From Lachnospiraceae bacterium AB2028 (GTDB lineage: Bacteria > Bacillota > Clostridia > Lachnospirales > Lachnospiraceae), in assembly GCA_000621425.1 (NCBI GenBank), contig JHYJ01000010.1, positions 1 through 64,000 of the forward strand: a DNA stretch of 64,000 bases, in the 5' to 3' direction. Position 1 is the stretch's first letter, and the number at the start of each line of letters is the position of its first letter. A model generated the notes under the pieces. That model was not told the origin of the DNA and made no database searches. It saw nothing but the letters and a program-made list of their open reading frames with translations. This document shows, one piece after another, positions 23,695 to 33,242 of this stretch. A program made the translations under genes and the position numbers.

Positions 23695-25647
23695 TTAGTA
23701 TGAAAACGAGTAAGCCACAGCTCCAAAAGGCGGGAGCGTGAAAGTTATTGAGTAAGGATGCTTGTCGCACTCGCCCTCCTGCGCCTTTATCTCTGCGGGA
23801 AGCTCATGGCCGTTGCCGCCGAAGCGTTCCTCGTCGGAATTGAGTATCAGCTTGTATTTGCCCTTCTTGGGAACACCTACGCTGTAGTTCTGAAGCTCCA
23901 TGGGTGTCATATTGAACACGAAGATCAGGTTGTTCTTGCCGTCCTTTGACTTACGGATGAAACTGTAGGTGCTACGGTAATTGTCATTGGCATTTACCCA
24001 CTCAAAGCCTTCCCAGCTGTCATCCAGCTCATAAAGGCATCTGTTTTCCTTGTAAAGCTTAAGAAGCTCTTCGGTATAATTAAGCATTCCGCGGTTCAGC
24101 TTATTCTCAAGCAGGAACCAGTCAAGCTCACGCTTTTCGCTCCACTCCCTCTCCTGGGCAAAATCCTGTCCCATGAAGAGAAGCTTCTTGCCGGCATGGC
24201 CGAACATGTAAGCATAGCCGACACGAAGGTTTGCATACTTATCCACCTGGTATCCGGGCATCTTATTTACCATGGAACACTTAAGGTGAACCACCTCATC
24301 ATGTGAAAGGGGAAGAATATATTTCTCCGCACAGTTGTAACTCATGGCAAAGGTCATCTTGTTGTGGTTGTCCTTACGGAAATAAGGATCCAGTTTCATG
24401 TACTCGCAGAAGTCATGCATCCAGCCCATGTTCCACTTGAAGGTGAAGCCCAAGCCGTCGTCCTCAGGCCTTGCGGTAACCTTAGGCCATGCGGTAGATT
24501 CCTCTGCAATGGTGATTGCACCTATGTTAAGACCATGGATAACGCTGTTCATATGCTTGAAGAACTCTATGGCATCTAAGTTCTCATTTCCGCCGTACTT
24601 GTTAGCTACCCACTGGCCATCGCGCTTGCCGTAGTCAAGGTAAAGCATGGAAGCAACAGCATCCACGCGCAGGCCGTCGATGTGGAACTCACGCAGCCAG
24701 TATAAAGCACTTGCAATAAGGAAATTCCTTACTTCTGTCTTGGAATAGTTGAAGATCTTGGTGCCCCAGTCAGGATGCTCGCCAAGCCTTGTGTCAGGAT
24801 GCTCGAAAAGAGGCTCGCCGTCAAAATTAGCCAGACCGAAAGCATCTCTGGGGAAATGCGCGGGTACCCAGTCAAGGATAACGCCGATTCCCATATTGTG
24901 AAGCTTATTGATAAGATAAGCAAAATCCTCGGGAGTACCGTATCTCGAAGTAGGTGCAAAGTATCCGGTCACCTGATATCCCCAGGAACCGTCAAAAGGA
25001 TGCTCCATTATACCCATCAGCTCTATATGGGTGTACTGTGCATGCTCAAAATACTCGCATATCCTGTCAGCAAACTCTCTGTAAGTATAGAAACCATCCT
25101 CTGTGCCATCCGGATGTTTCATCCAGGAACCGATGTGGCACTCGTATATTGACATAGGAGATTCAAACGGATTCCTGTCCTTACGCTCAGTCATCCACTT
25201 TTCATCTGACCAGCGTATCTTCTTTATATCGTATATTACTGATGTGGTACCGGGACGAAGCTCTGCGAGATTTGCAAAGGGATCGGCTTTGTAGATGCCT
25301 TCACCGTTTGCTGCAGTGATGAAATATTTGTACAGCTCACCCTCGCCAAGGCCGGGGATAAAGCAGGCATAGATGCCGCCGTCACCAAGCTTTGTCATGG
25401 GATGTGCCGATGTGTCCCAGTTATTGAAGTTTCCTACAACATGGACTTCCCTTGCGTGTGGTGCCCATACACCAAAGAAAACACCCTTCTGTCCATTCTG
25501 GGTACAGGGATGTGCACCAAGCTTTTTATATATATCATAGTGCGAACCTTGTCCGAAAACATACTGATCCGCTTCTGATATGAAAACGGGCTCTTCCTGA
25601 AGCAAAGGTGCCTTGCCCTTATCTGCCTTCTTTTTTGTTGCTGCCAT
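23695..25647 (-). CDS. glgB: 1,4-alpha-glucan branching enzyme
   Basis: This 650-residue GH13 enzyme makes alpha-1,6 branches in glycogen. An N-terminal CBM48 domain is marked by YKKLGAHPCTQNG and FGVWAPHAREVHVVGNFNNW. The catalytic barrel contains VILDWVPAHFP, the nucleophile region DGLRVDAVASMLY, the acid/base Glu in AITIAEESTAWP and the transition-state site LPLSHDEVVH. A C-terminal all-beta domain ends FGAVAYSF. GGAGGAG precedes the ATG. It is upstream of glgP on the same strand, giving a glycogen synthesis and breakdown pair. It follows the 1280-residue protein by 62 bp. Confidence 0.96.
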   Translation of the reverse strand: MAATKKKADKGKAPLLQEEPVFISEADQYVFGQGSHYDIYKKLGAHPCTQNGQKGVFFGVWAPHAREVHVVGNFNNWDTSAHPMTKLGDGGIYACFIPGLGEGELYKYFITAANGEGIYKADPFANLAELRPGTTSVIYDIKKIRWSDEKWMTERKDRNPFESPMSIYECHIGSWMKHPDGTEDGFYTYREFADRICEYFEHAQYTHIELMGIMEHPFDGSWGYQVTGYFAPTSRYGTPEDFAYLINKLHNMGIGVILDWVPAHFPRDAFGLANFDGEPLFEHPDTRLGEHPDWGTKIFNYSKTEVRNFLIASALYWLREFHIDGLRVDAVASMLYLDYGKRDGQWVANKYGGNENLDAIEFFKHMNSVIHGLNIGAITIAEESTAWPKVTARPEDDGLGFTFKWNMGWMHDFCEYMKLDPYFRKDNHNKMTFAMSYNCAEKYILPLSHDEVVHLKCSMVNKMPGYQVDKYANLRVGYAYMFGHAGKKLLFMGQDFAQEREWSEKRELDWFLLENKLNRGMLNYTEELLKLYKENRCLYELDDSWEGFEWVNANDNYRSTYSFIRKSKDGKNNLIFVFNMTPMELQNYSVGVPKKGKYKLILNSDEERFGGNGHELPAEIKAQEGECDKHPYSITFTLPPFGAVAYSFSY

Positions 25648-25709
25648 AAGAAACTCCTCCTAAAATGTAATCCCCTTGTAATAAAATGTCCGTTTCGTCA
25701 GTCGCGGGC

Positions 25710-28700
25710 TTATGCGACTCCGCCTCTTCTGCCCTGGAAATCTCTTTCCCGGAGAATGATCATCGCATCCTCTTTATCATACCGCTTTCCGCTTAAAATC
25801 TCAAGGAAAGTTGATACCAGGTGGTGTGAAGACCTGTATATTGCCTCATCCACAATTTCTTCGATTTCTGCAAGAGAAACGTTGTGCTCACCTATCTGCA
25901 GCTCGTCTATACGCTGATGAAGCGCAAGCACTGCTCTTTCCTCGTCTATTTTGTATTCCTTGCGGTATGCGTAGTTCTTAGCATACTCAACAAGTGCCGC
26001 ATCCGTAAGAGGCGCCATATCTATGCGGGCATTGAAATATCCGTCAATCATAGGATACTCGCGGATAACAGCATCCATGGCCTTCTTTTCATCTATGAGC
26101 ATGATGACTATACCGGTATCTGTCTTTTCCAGTACATTCGCGATCTTTTCAAGAGTCTCACGCTTAAGATCCGACGCACCTTCGATAAGCAGCGCACCGT
26201 TATCCAGCTGTGCAAGCACGCCAGCCACATCCTTCTTGTTCATCTTGGCACCGCTGACCCTTGCCACCCTGTCCTCACGGAAATTACCCTCTATAAGCTG
26301 CAGTTCCCTGAGCAGGGCCTTAGCCAGGCCGCGAAGCTCTTCCTTTTCACCGCCGGTGATTATCACATTGCCCACATAAGGAGCAAGCGAAAGATTATCG
26401 ATGGACACAAGTATCTGGTCGCGCATCTTCTTTGAATAGAAGAAATGCTCGAATATCTCTATCTCTTCGTCCGAGAAATCCGGATCCCCGTCCTCGGGAT
26501 CATATACATCATTGATCTCCTCAACGGTTTCCACGCCTATCCTGTCAGCATCATTCTCAAGAGCATCGCCGATCTGATCTATCTGTCCGGTGCTCAGGGA
26601 TGCCTCATCAGGTGCACTCTCCTCTTCGCCAGCCTCTTCATCTGTTTCCTCTTCAGCTGCATCCGTCTCTTCAGAATCGGACTCATCAGTTTCTTCGCTG
26701 TCCGTTTCTTCGGTTTCAGTTTCTTCTATATCATCTGCTGCAGAATCTTCACTGTCTTCTTCAGCCTCTTCTGTATCTTCAGTCTCAGCTACTTCCTCTT
26801 CTTCTATGGCATCATCGCCATCTTCAGCAGTATCCGCTTCCGGATCATCCGGCTCTTCTTCCGGTAAATCAGCTTCTTCAGCATCTGCCTTGTCTTCAGC
26901 TGCCGGTTTATCATCAAAATCGTCAGCCAGCGCTGCTGCAACTGCCTTTGCTCCGGGTGAAAGCTCATCGTCATCATCCGAATCTTCTGCCACCGCTTCA
27001 ATGACATCAGCTACTGCTTCAGCTGCCACAGCACCTGCACCGGCAACGGCAGTTCCTGCTGCTGCAGCTCCACCCATTTCTGCTGCCTCGGCTCCAGCTG
27101 CTGCTGTTCCCGCTGCCAACGCTCCGGCTGCTGCCGTTTCTGCCACTGCCTCTCCTGCATCAAGCGCTGCCTCTGCCATTCCGGCCGCTGCCTTTTCAGC
27201 CTGAAGAGCAGCATCCACTTCTTTCCATATAGTAGTGCCGTGGGTATCCTGGGATACACCTTCGGAATTATCACCTTCAATTGCTTCTTCCTCAGCACTC
27301 TTTGCCGCTTCCTTGTCTGCCTGAAGGGCAGCATCTACTTCCTTCCATATGGTAGTGCCGTGCGTATCCTGGGATACACCTTCGGAAATGCTTTCTTCCG
27401 GTTCTGCACTTTCAGTTACATCTTCATCCTCGGCATCATATGTTTCCTGAGCATTTTCTGCTACATCCTCAGTTCCGGCATCATATGCTTCCTGATCATC
27501 TTCTGCCACAGCACCATCCCGCTCGTATAACTCTGCCGCTTCTTCCTCATGTTCTTCCAGATATGTATCCAGCGGAACTAAATCAATACCCGCAGTAGTA
27601 TATTTATCTTCAAATATACGGTCTGCCAGGCCTACCGGAGGCTCAGGCTCTGTATGACGTGCTATGCTCTCCTTTACCTTCTTTTCAAAATCAGCAAATA
27701 TAGGACCTGTGCTGTCCTGTATACGCTTTTCCGTATCTAAGCGGATCAAATCATCAGTAGAATCTTTTCTGACATCCCAGCTTTCAAGAGCTTCTTCCAA
27801 TGTAAGCTGACCGGTGATCTGTTTTTCCGTAAGAGCCTGGTCCATGTCGAAACTCATCTGTCCGTCTGCATTCTGGGTAAAGATGGAATCTCCACCCCTT
27901 CCGGATGTGTGTATCACCCTGACTGCAGAGCTGCGTCTTGCAGGCTTTTCAGGCTCTTCTTCATAAACATCATCCTGATCCGGCTCCTCCGGAACTTCCT
28001 CTTCATATTCCCCGGCAGACCCTTGAGCCGTATCCGAATTCACCACAGCTGCAGCTGCTGCCACTCCTGCTGCCGCAGCTACCGGTACAGCCACATATCC
28101 CGGGTTAAGCCCGGCAGGGGGTACATCTATTACTAACTCGTTTGTTCTATCCTCAAAGAAGGTCGGTCCTTCAGCTTCTTCATATCTGCCGTCGCTATAA
28201 CCGTCTTCTTCATATCCTTCATCACCATTACCTTCATTATCGTATGCGTCCCCGGCATACTGGTCATCCTGATAGCCGCCGGTCCCATGCTGTTCATCCT
28301 CCGGATAGTCAGCATTGTCATAACCATCCTCAGCATAGCGCTCATCTTCATTGCCGCCATCCTGATAACGATCATCATAGTTATCATCTGAATAACCATT
28401 ATCCCGGTACTGGCCGTCACTATATCCTTCTTCGGCATAACGCTCGTCGGCGTACTGATCTTCAGCATAACCATCCCCGGCGTAACGTTCATCCTGATAT
28501 GCCTCTTCAGAATACTGATCATCCCGGTATGTCTCTTCGGGATAATGATCATCCTGATACCCATCAGTATAACCATCCCCCGCATAGCGGTCATCAGCAT
28601 ACCGGTCTTCACGGTATTCATCCTCAGGATAGGAATAACCGTTCTCATCGTCATAAGGATAGTCATCCTGCTCGTCTATAAGCGGCTGGACTATCTTTCT

Positions 28701-29552
28701 GGTAGTACTGCGTTTCTTTCTGTCACGGACTGCAGCCTTACCCTCTTCCTCCCCAGCCAGGAGTTCCGCCATGGATGCAGCAAGCTCCCTGGAAAGATTA
28801 ACTGTATTAAACTTATCCTGATCGATCAGCTTGACCTGAATCTCTTCGGTCTCGTCTCCGTTTCCATCATCATAGTACTCCGTGGAATAATCGTCGGTTT
28901 CGTATTTACGGAGCTCAGCCTCATTACGATTATCAAATATGCGTTGCTGCTCAGGGGTAAGACGCTCATGAAGCATCTTAAGCTCAAGAGCCTTTATAAC
29001 AACCGGTCCCTTAAAAAACCATCTTACTATATCATCGCATGTCTCCACACACTCCCTTGTCGCACCGGCCCTATGATACAAGTATGCCAGCTGATAACGC
29101 CACTCAGGGTGTGAAGGCGCAAAATTGTGCATCTGCTTAAGAATATCTATCTGGGACTTAAGGGAACCTCCGCAAAGCTCCACCAATCGATACTGAAGTA
29201 TCAGTTTTTCTATGCTGTCCGGATCAAGATTCTTGTACAGACGATATGTTTTTTCCGCATTATCCGCATCTCCCCTTTCAAGATAGAGATCACAGAGAGC
29301 ATAAACAATCTTTTTATTAGGACGCTTCTTGGCCTTCTTATTGTTCTTGTACGCAAGACGAAGCATCTCAACCGCCTCGTCCGACCTTCCGGACAAACGG
29401 TAAAGCTGACTGATCTGCATGAGCGTTGACATATCTGCAGGAACACGCCGCCAGTCAATGCGGTCCGCTATCTTCACTGCCTTTTTAAAATCATTTTCCG
29501 CAGCCAATGATGATATCTGTTCCAAACGGATCTTGTATTCTCTATTATCCAA
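25710..29552 (-). CDS. Giant acidic TPR protein with degenerate AAA-like C-terminus
   Basis: The 1280-residue protein, starting at TTG with GAGGTAAAAG before it, has three parts. Residues about 1-200 are TPR-like helical repeats (ADMSTLMQISQLYRLSGRSD). Residues about 200-1010 are low complexity: an Asp/Tyr/Glu tandem-repeat stretch of the type DDRYAGDGYTD, an Ala-rich stretch, a two-copy 40-residue repeat and a Glu/Asp-rich stretch. Residues about 1020-1280 have the layout of an AAA+ module (SLAPYVGNVIITGGEKEELRG, ALLIEGASDLKRETLEKI, TGIVIMLIDE and a helical lid). The Walker A lysine-containing loop is missing, so it probably does not hydrolyse ATP. There is no signal peptide. The function is unknown; it lies between a clostripain fusion gene and glgB. 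Confidence 0.7.
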   Translation of the reverse strand: MDNREYKIRLEQISSLAAENDFKKAVKIADRIDWRRVPADMSTLMQISQLYRLSGRSDEAVEMLRLAYKNNKKAKKRPNKKIVYALCDLYLERGDADNAEKTYRLYKNLDPDSIEKLILQYRLVELCGGSLKSQIDILKQMHNFAPSHPEWRYQLAYLYHRAGATRECVETCDDIVRWFFKGPVVIKALELKMLHERLTPEQQRIFDNRNEAELRKYETDDYSTEYYDDGNGDETEEIQVKLIDQDKFNTVNLSRELAASMAELLAGEEEGKAAVRDRKKRSTTRKIVQPLIDEQDDYPYDDENGYSYPEDEYREDRYADDRYAGDGYTDGYQDDHYPEETYRDDQYSEEAYQDERYAGDGYAEDQYADERYAEEGYSDGQYRDNGYSDDNYDDRYQDGGNEDERYAEDGYDNADYPEDEQHGTGGYQDDQYAGDAYDNEGNGDEGYEEDGYSDGRYEEAEGPTFFEDRTNELVIDVPPAGLNPGYVAVPVAAAAGVAAAAAVVNSDTAQGSAGEYEEEVPEEPDQDDVYEEEPEKPARRSSAVRVIHTSGRGGDSIFTQNADGQMSFDMDQALTEKQITGQLTLEEALESWDVRKDSTDDLIRLDTEKRIQDSTGPIFADFEKKVKESIARHTEPEPPVGLADRIFEDKYTTAGIDLVPLDTYLEEHEEEAAELYERDGAVAEDDQEAYDAGTEDVAENAQETYDAEDEDVTESAEPEESISEGVSQDTHGTTIWKEVDAALQADKEAAKSAEEEAIEGDNSEGVSQDTHGTTIWKEVDAALQAEKAAAGMAEAALDAGEAVAETAAAGALAAGTAAAGAEAAEMGGAAAAGTAVAGAGAVAAEAVADVIEAVAEDSDDDDELSPGAKAVAAALADDFDDKPAAEDKADAEEADLPEEEPDDPEADTAEDGDDAIEEEEVAETEDTEEAEEDSEDSAADDIEETETEETDSEETDESDSEETDAAEEETDEEAGEEESAPDEASLSTGQIDQIGDALENDADRIGVETVEEINDVYDPEDGDPDFSDEEIEIFEHFFYSKKMRDQILVSIDNLSLAPYVGNVIITGGEKEELRGLAKALLRELQLIEGNFREDRVARVSGAKMNKKDVAGVLAQLDNGALLIEGASDLKRETLEKIANVLEKTDTGIVIMLIDEKKAMDAVIREYPMIDGYFNARIDMAPLTDAALVEYAKNYAYRKEYKIDEERAVLALHQRIDELQIGEHNVSLAEIEEIVDEAIYRSSHHLVSTFLEILSGKRYDKEDAMIILRERDFQGRRGGVA
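27199..27387 (-). repeat. Two-copy coding repeat (69 bp, 120-bp period)
   Basis: The segments 27199-27267 and 27319-27387 are near-identical and encode SEGVSQDTHGTTIWKEVDAA followed by LQA. The period is 40 codons. It reflects a recent duplication inside the low-complexity part of the giant TPR protein. Confidence 0.8.
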
Positions 29553-29670
29553 CTTACTTTTACCTCATTTCCAACTAACGAGTATTGGTGCCCTGCTACA
29601 CTAAATCTGCCCCCCTCAAGGGCATAAAAACCCAATATCTTGTAAATTCTACCATAGTAAAGATTATAAG

Positions 29671-29709
29671 TCAAAAAAAATTGCCCCGGAACGGCATCCG
29701 CTCCGGGGC
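29671..29709 (-). terminator. Terminator of the GNAT-clostripain gene
   Basis: The arms GCCCCGGA (29683-29690) and TCCGGGGC (29702-29709) form an 8-bp GC-rich stem. On the minus strand it is followed by AA and eight T. This separates the fusion gene from the TPR gene. Confidence 0.85.
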
Positions 29710-29726
29710 ATTCTAAAGTACTCTGT

Positions 29727-32700
29727 TTAATAATCAGTTCCTACAAAATCTTCATCAATACTGCATTCCTTTACCTTTCCGCCGGATATGTCATATCCGA
29801 TGACTGCGGAATTGTAACTGTCGCCACGCTGATCATATATAGTAGCCATACCGAGATAATAGCCTGAAGGCATGCCATCCATCTTGATATCCATAGTAAC
29901 ACGGTATTTAAAGCTTTTGCCCTCCGTATCAAAGGACTGCCCGTATGCATCGGTAGAATAATACAAAGGGATAATCTCATCTCCGGGCTGAAGCTCAATA
30001 TTGCTCTTGGTACTAACCATAAAATTGATACCGTCGCTTTCCTCTGCAGGGATCAGCCTTATGCCCTTTATACTAAATTCTTCCGTATCCCTGTTATAGG
30101 CAAATACCAGATACGCTTCCTGCCCTTCATACCTGACTCTTGAACGGTACTCCACAACCGAGTATGTTGCCGATGTGATTTCGATGCAGAGCGGCTGACC
30201 ATCCATGAATACCCATTCGCCGTCAAACTCACTGCAGATATTGCCTTCACCGTCAAGATACATATACTCATCCTCACCATAGTATATGATGGTATCATTG
30301 TTTTCATCATATGATGCCAGCAGGAATGAATAGCCCTGTATCATTTTCTGCAGGTCTTCGTTTACCGGTACGGAGAAGGTGTTGTCTGCAATCACGGGAT
30401 CAGTCTTTTCAAAATCATAAAAATCAGAAACATCTAATACAAGTGGAGTTTCATCCGTCATCTCTGCCAGCTGGTCCTGCATCTCATCATTCAGGCAGCC
30501 GGACATCTTATAATAGTAAAGAGCGCGGATGTTATCGTCCTCACAGATATTGTACTCGTAATCCAGGAAATACCAGAGACCAGCAAAAGAATCTATACTT
30601 CCCGGGATATAAACGCTGATTCCCTCCGAGTCACAAAGACTTCCGCTCTCACGATGGTAGAGTATGGTCTCGTCCATCAGCCTGTCTATTTCAGCGCACT
30701 CATCCGGATATGTATCCGCCATATGTTCAATATAGTTACCCAGATCTACCAGGTTTAAAATGTTATAGCTGTCGGAAATAACATGTGTGGACTTGTTACA
30801 GCAGCGACCTATCTCTGCAAGCACACTGATATCTCCGGCAGAATCCATAAGCTGTTTTTCAGCAAGATCACAGTATGCATCATACAGTTCTTCTGCTTTT
30901 GCTGCATCAAGCACCGCAAATGTCACATCGCTTGTAATGAGTTCCTCTCCTATATTGACATTCTGAGTCATGTAAAAATCCGTATAGCTGTCCGCTACGG
31001 CCCGGGCCACTGCAGCAGGGCTCATTGAAGGATCATCCTTCATAGCGCTCAGCCAGCCGACGTAATCCCAGCCTTCACCGGGCTCTATCTCTTCGCTCAA
31101 TGCATAATAGGAAGCAAAACCGTTCAACGCATGTGTAACCTCCAGGTTAGACATGAGGCAAGCATCGAAACCAATAATATCAAAAGCAGGATCTTTCATA
31201 TTCGGCTCATAAACCATGTCCAGGGCTTCCCTGATATCCCTTAAGGACATACCCTTTCCGCCATAGATAGAGTCCACACCGTAACCGAAAGGACCGGCAC
31301 CATGATCCCAGAGGATCAGCATCTTATGGTCAGACTCAAAATTTTCATCACAGTACTTCATGAAGTCGGCCAAGGTCTGGGGATCCGTACTTCTCTGGAG
31401 CGGAAGGTTCTCAAGTTCCTCAAAACCGCCATTTTTAATAAGAAATCTCTGGGTCTTATTGGGATTTATAAAAGTATTGCTCCATCTGGTAGCACCACCG
31501 GTCTGAACCACAATTGAAATATTGTCCGGAGCCTTTGCTTCCACCATCTCATAAATATCCGTGGATGCACAGCCTTCCATCTCAGCAACAACTACATCGT
31601 TTGTCACATACTCGCTATATGATTCTGTTGGAGGATCCGGATAATAAAGGTACTCCGGCAGCTCTAAGCCCTTTGAATCAAGCTCTGTTGAATACTGCTC
31701 CAGAAGACTGAAGATTTCCTCTGTCTCCGCGGTGTTTCTTGCATTCTTTTCCTTTGCAGTCTGATAGAGGGTTGTAATGGAGAGGTCGTTTTCATCGAGA
31801 TCCTCCAGATCCGCTCCTATCATATAGACACAGATCGTCCAGGTGTCATCAGGGTCAACATCAGGAATGGCCTCTATCTTTTTCGCACCTTCCTCATCTA
31901 TAGGCGAAAGAGCCAGTATCTTTTCCCTTTCTACCGGTTCATTACGGTTTTCGTACAGATCATTATAGTAGAACATCAAGCCGAAATATCCGCATACGCC
32001 AACGACTGCAAGGGCTAACGCTCCTGTAAACAATACTGCCATAACTGCCGACAGCACTAAAGCAACCTGCAAAAGTGGGAAAGCAATCATCCTTGGAATG
32101 CGGATGAACCAGGGGGCATCCTTATAATGCTCCTTAAGTTTCCTATGGTCTTCCTTCCTTGTTTCCTTCCAGCGTCTCTTGCGCTCTTTCCGCGCCGCTT
32201 TTTTCTCAGCACGGGTGAGCTTTACTTTTGTCTTCTTCGGTGCTTTCTGCGGTGATGCACCGTCAGCTGCGGATGCAGCCTCTGATCCGGCTATTGCACC
32301 AGCAGCTAAAGCTGCTGTTCCACCGGAAATATTCTCACTTTCATTTATATCTGACGTGCCTGCCTCAGAAACATTAGCACTACCAGCCACAGGCTGCACC
32401 GACAGATCCTTCTTCATATATCCACATGTAAAAGGGAAAAAATCAAATTTTTCAGTGCCTTCATGAACAAAGCCCTGATCTTCATACCACTTCCTGAGCA
32501 GCTGGTTTTCTTCAACTATGCTCAGCTTCATAGTCTTACAGCCAAGTGCCTTGGCCCTGCTGAGTGCATCGTCCAAAAGCTGCTGCCCGATCTTTTCGTG
32601 GCGGCACTCCGGAAGGACGCTTAAGCTGCCCAGCTCACATTCCTCACCGGATATACACAGATTGTAGTAGCCCACCATCCTGTCATCCTTGAAGAATCCG

Positions 32701-32879
32701 AACATAGGCCTGTGCTCTTCATCTTTCCACGCTCTGAGCTTGTTCTCATCGGTTGCAAATGCTACGTATCTTGGTGCATTTTCCTCCGTGATCCCAAACT
32801 CGTCAGCCACGGTCATAAAGCTTTTCTTTATGACAGCCACCGCTTCCCGGTAATCTTTTTCTTCTATTTCACGTATCAT
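29727..32879 (-). CDS. GNAT acetyltransferase fused to a membrane-anchored clostripain (C11) peptidase
   Basis: The 1050-residue protein starts with a complete GNAT domain (about 1-155; acetyl-CoA motif ECRHEKIGQQLLDDALSRA). A Ser/Ala/Gly linker and a strongly basic stretch (about 215-255) follow, then two membrane helices (about 268-305), then a C11 peptidase domain (about 345-1050). The peptidase has DTWTICVYMIGADLEDL, the catalytic His in ILWDHGAGPFGYG and the catalytic Cys in IGFDACLMSNLEVTHAL. The acetyltransferase would be cytoplasmic and the protease outside. C11 enzymes cut after Arg or Lys and self-activate. Such a fusion is unusual; I see no frameshift or internal start that would explain it away. 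GGGGGAAC precedes the ATG. Confidence 0.85.
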   Translation of the reverse strand: MIREIEEKDYREAVAVIKKSFMTVADEFGITEENAPRYVAFATDENKLRAWKDEEHRPMFGFFKDDRMVGYYNLCISGEECELGSLSVLPECRHEKIGQQLLDDALSRAKALGCKTMKLSIVEENQLLRKWYEDQGFVHEGTEKFDFFPFTCGYMKKDLSVQPVAGSANVSEAGTSDINESENISGGTAALAAGAIAGSEAASAADGASPQKAPKKTKVKLTRAEKKAARKERKRRWKETRKEDHRKLKEHYKDAPWFIRIPRMIAFPLLQVALVLSAVMAVLFTGALALAVVGVCGYFGLMFYYNDLYENRNEPVEREKILALSPIDEEGAKKIEAIPDVDPDDTWTICVYMIGADLEDLDENDLSITTLYQTAKEKNARNTAETEEIFSLLEQYSTELDSKGLELPEYLYYPDPPTESYSEYVTNDVVVAEMEGCASTDIYEMVEAKAPDNISIVVQTGGATRWSNTFINPNKTQRFLIKNGGFEELENLPLQRSTDPQTLADFMKYCDENFESDHKMLILWDHGAGPFGYGVDSIYGGKGMSLRDIREALDMVYEPNMKDPAFDIIGFDACLMSNLEVTHALNGFASYYALSEEIEPGEGWDYVGWLSAMKDDPSMSPAAVARAVADSYTDFYMTQNVNIGEELITSDVTFAVLDAAKAEELYDAYCDLAEKQLMDSAGDISVLAEIGRCCNKSTHVISDSYNILNLVDLGNYIEHMADTYPDECAEIDRLMDETILYHRESGSLCDSEGISVYIPGSIDSFAGLWYFLDYEYNICEDDNIRALYYYKMSGCLNDEMQDQLAEMTDETPLVLDVSDFYDFEKTDPVIADNTFSVPVNEDLQKMIQGYSFLLASYDENNDTIIYYGEDEYMYLDGEGNICSEFDGEWVFMDGQPLCIEITSATYSVVEYRSRVRYEGQEAYLVFAYNRDTEEFSIKGIRLIPAEESDGINFMVSTKSNIELQPGDEIIPLYYSTDAYGQSFDTEGKSFKYRVTMDIKMDGMPSGYYLGMATIYDQRGDSYNSAVIGYDISGGKVKECSIDEDFVGTDY

Positions 32880-32975
32880 ATCAGTTCCCCCTCTGCAACA
32901 GATAGTGTGGATTATTGCTCCTAAGGCTTAATTCTACCATAGAGACCGGTCCTGTCATATATGCAGACGTTATTT

Positions 32976-33231
32976 TCCGTAATTTAATATTCCCACACCG
33001 ATAGCTCACCTGCCGGCGGGGCCGTTCGCCAAGCATTTCTTACGGAAATGCCAAAGTCTATGCGTCTCATCCGGAACCGTTCACACGCTACATCCATGTA
33101 GCGTTGTTCACTCGCAAGCTGTCGCACTTTTTTGTGCGACAGCCTCGTTTCTGGTGTATCTATGCATTTCCGAGAACTGCTAAGGCTCACTTTACACCGT
33201 CAGGCGAGGCTATACGGTGTGGGGAATTACG
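32976..33231. repeat. Long imperfect inverted repeat with nested hairpins
   Basis: The outer arms ATTCCCACACCGATAGC (about 32988-33004) and GCTATACGGTGTGGGGAAT (about 33209-33227) pair, with further pairing inward. Nested perfect hairpins are CGCTAC/GTAGCG near 33087-33105 and GCTGTCGCAC/GTGCGACAGC near 33118-33144. The element is about 250 bp and lies between the clostripain gene and the regulated promoter at 33243. It looks like a MITE-like or REP-like element, or a structured RNA. No open frame in it looks real. Confidence 0.55.
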
Positions 33232-33242
33232 TACTCGAAATC

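Noticed and set aside
26590-27204. A long serine-rich open frame on the plus strand inside the giant TPR gene
   Set aside because: It is the antisense of the Glu/Asp/Ala-rich coding region; low-complexity codons leave the opposite strand open. There is no ribosome site and no family match.
28140-28670. Tandem repeats that could be read as a CRISPR-like array
   Set aside because: The repeats are in frame, variable, and encode Asp/Tyr-rich units of the giant protein; there are no regular spacers and no cas genes.
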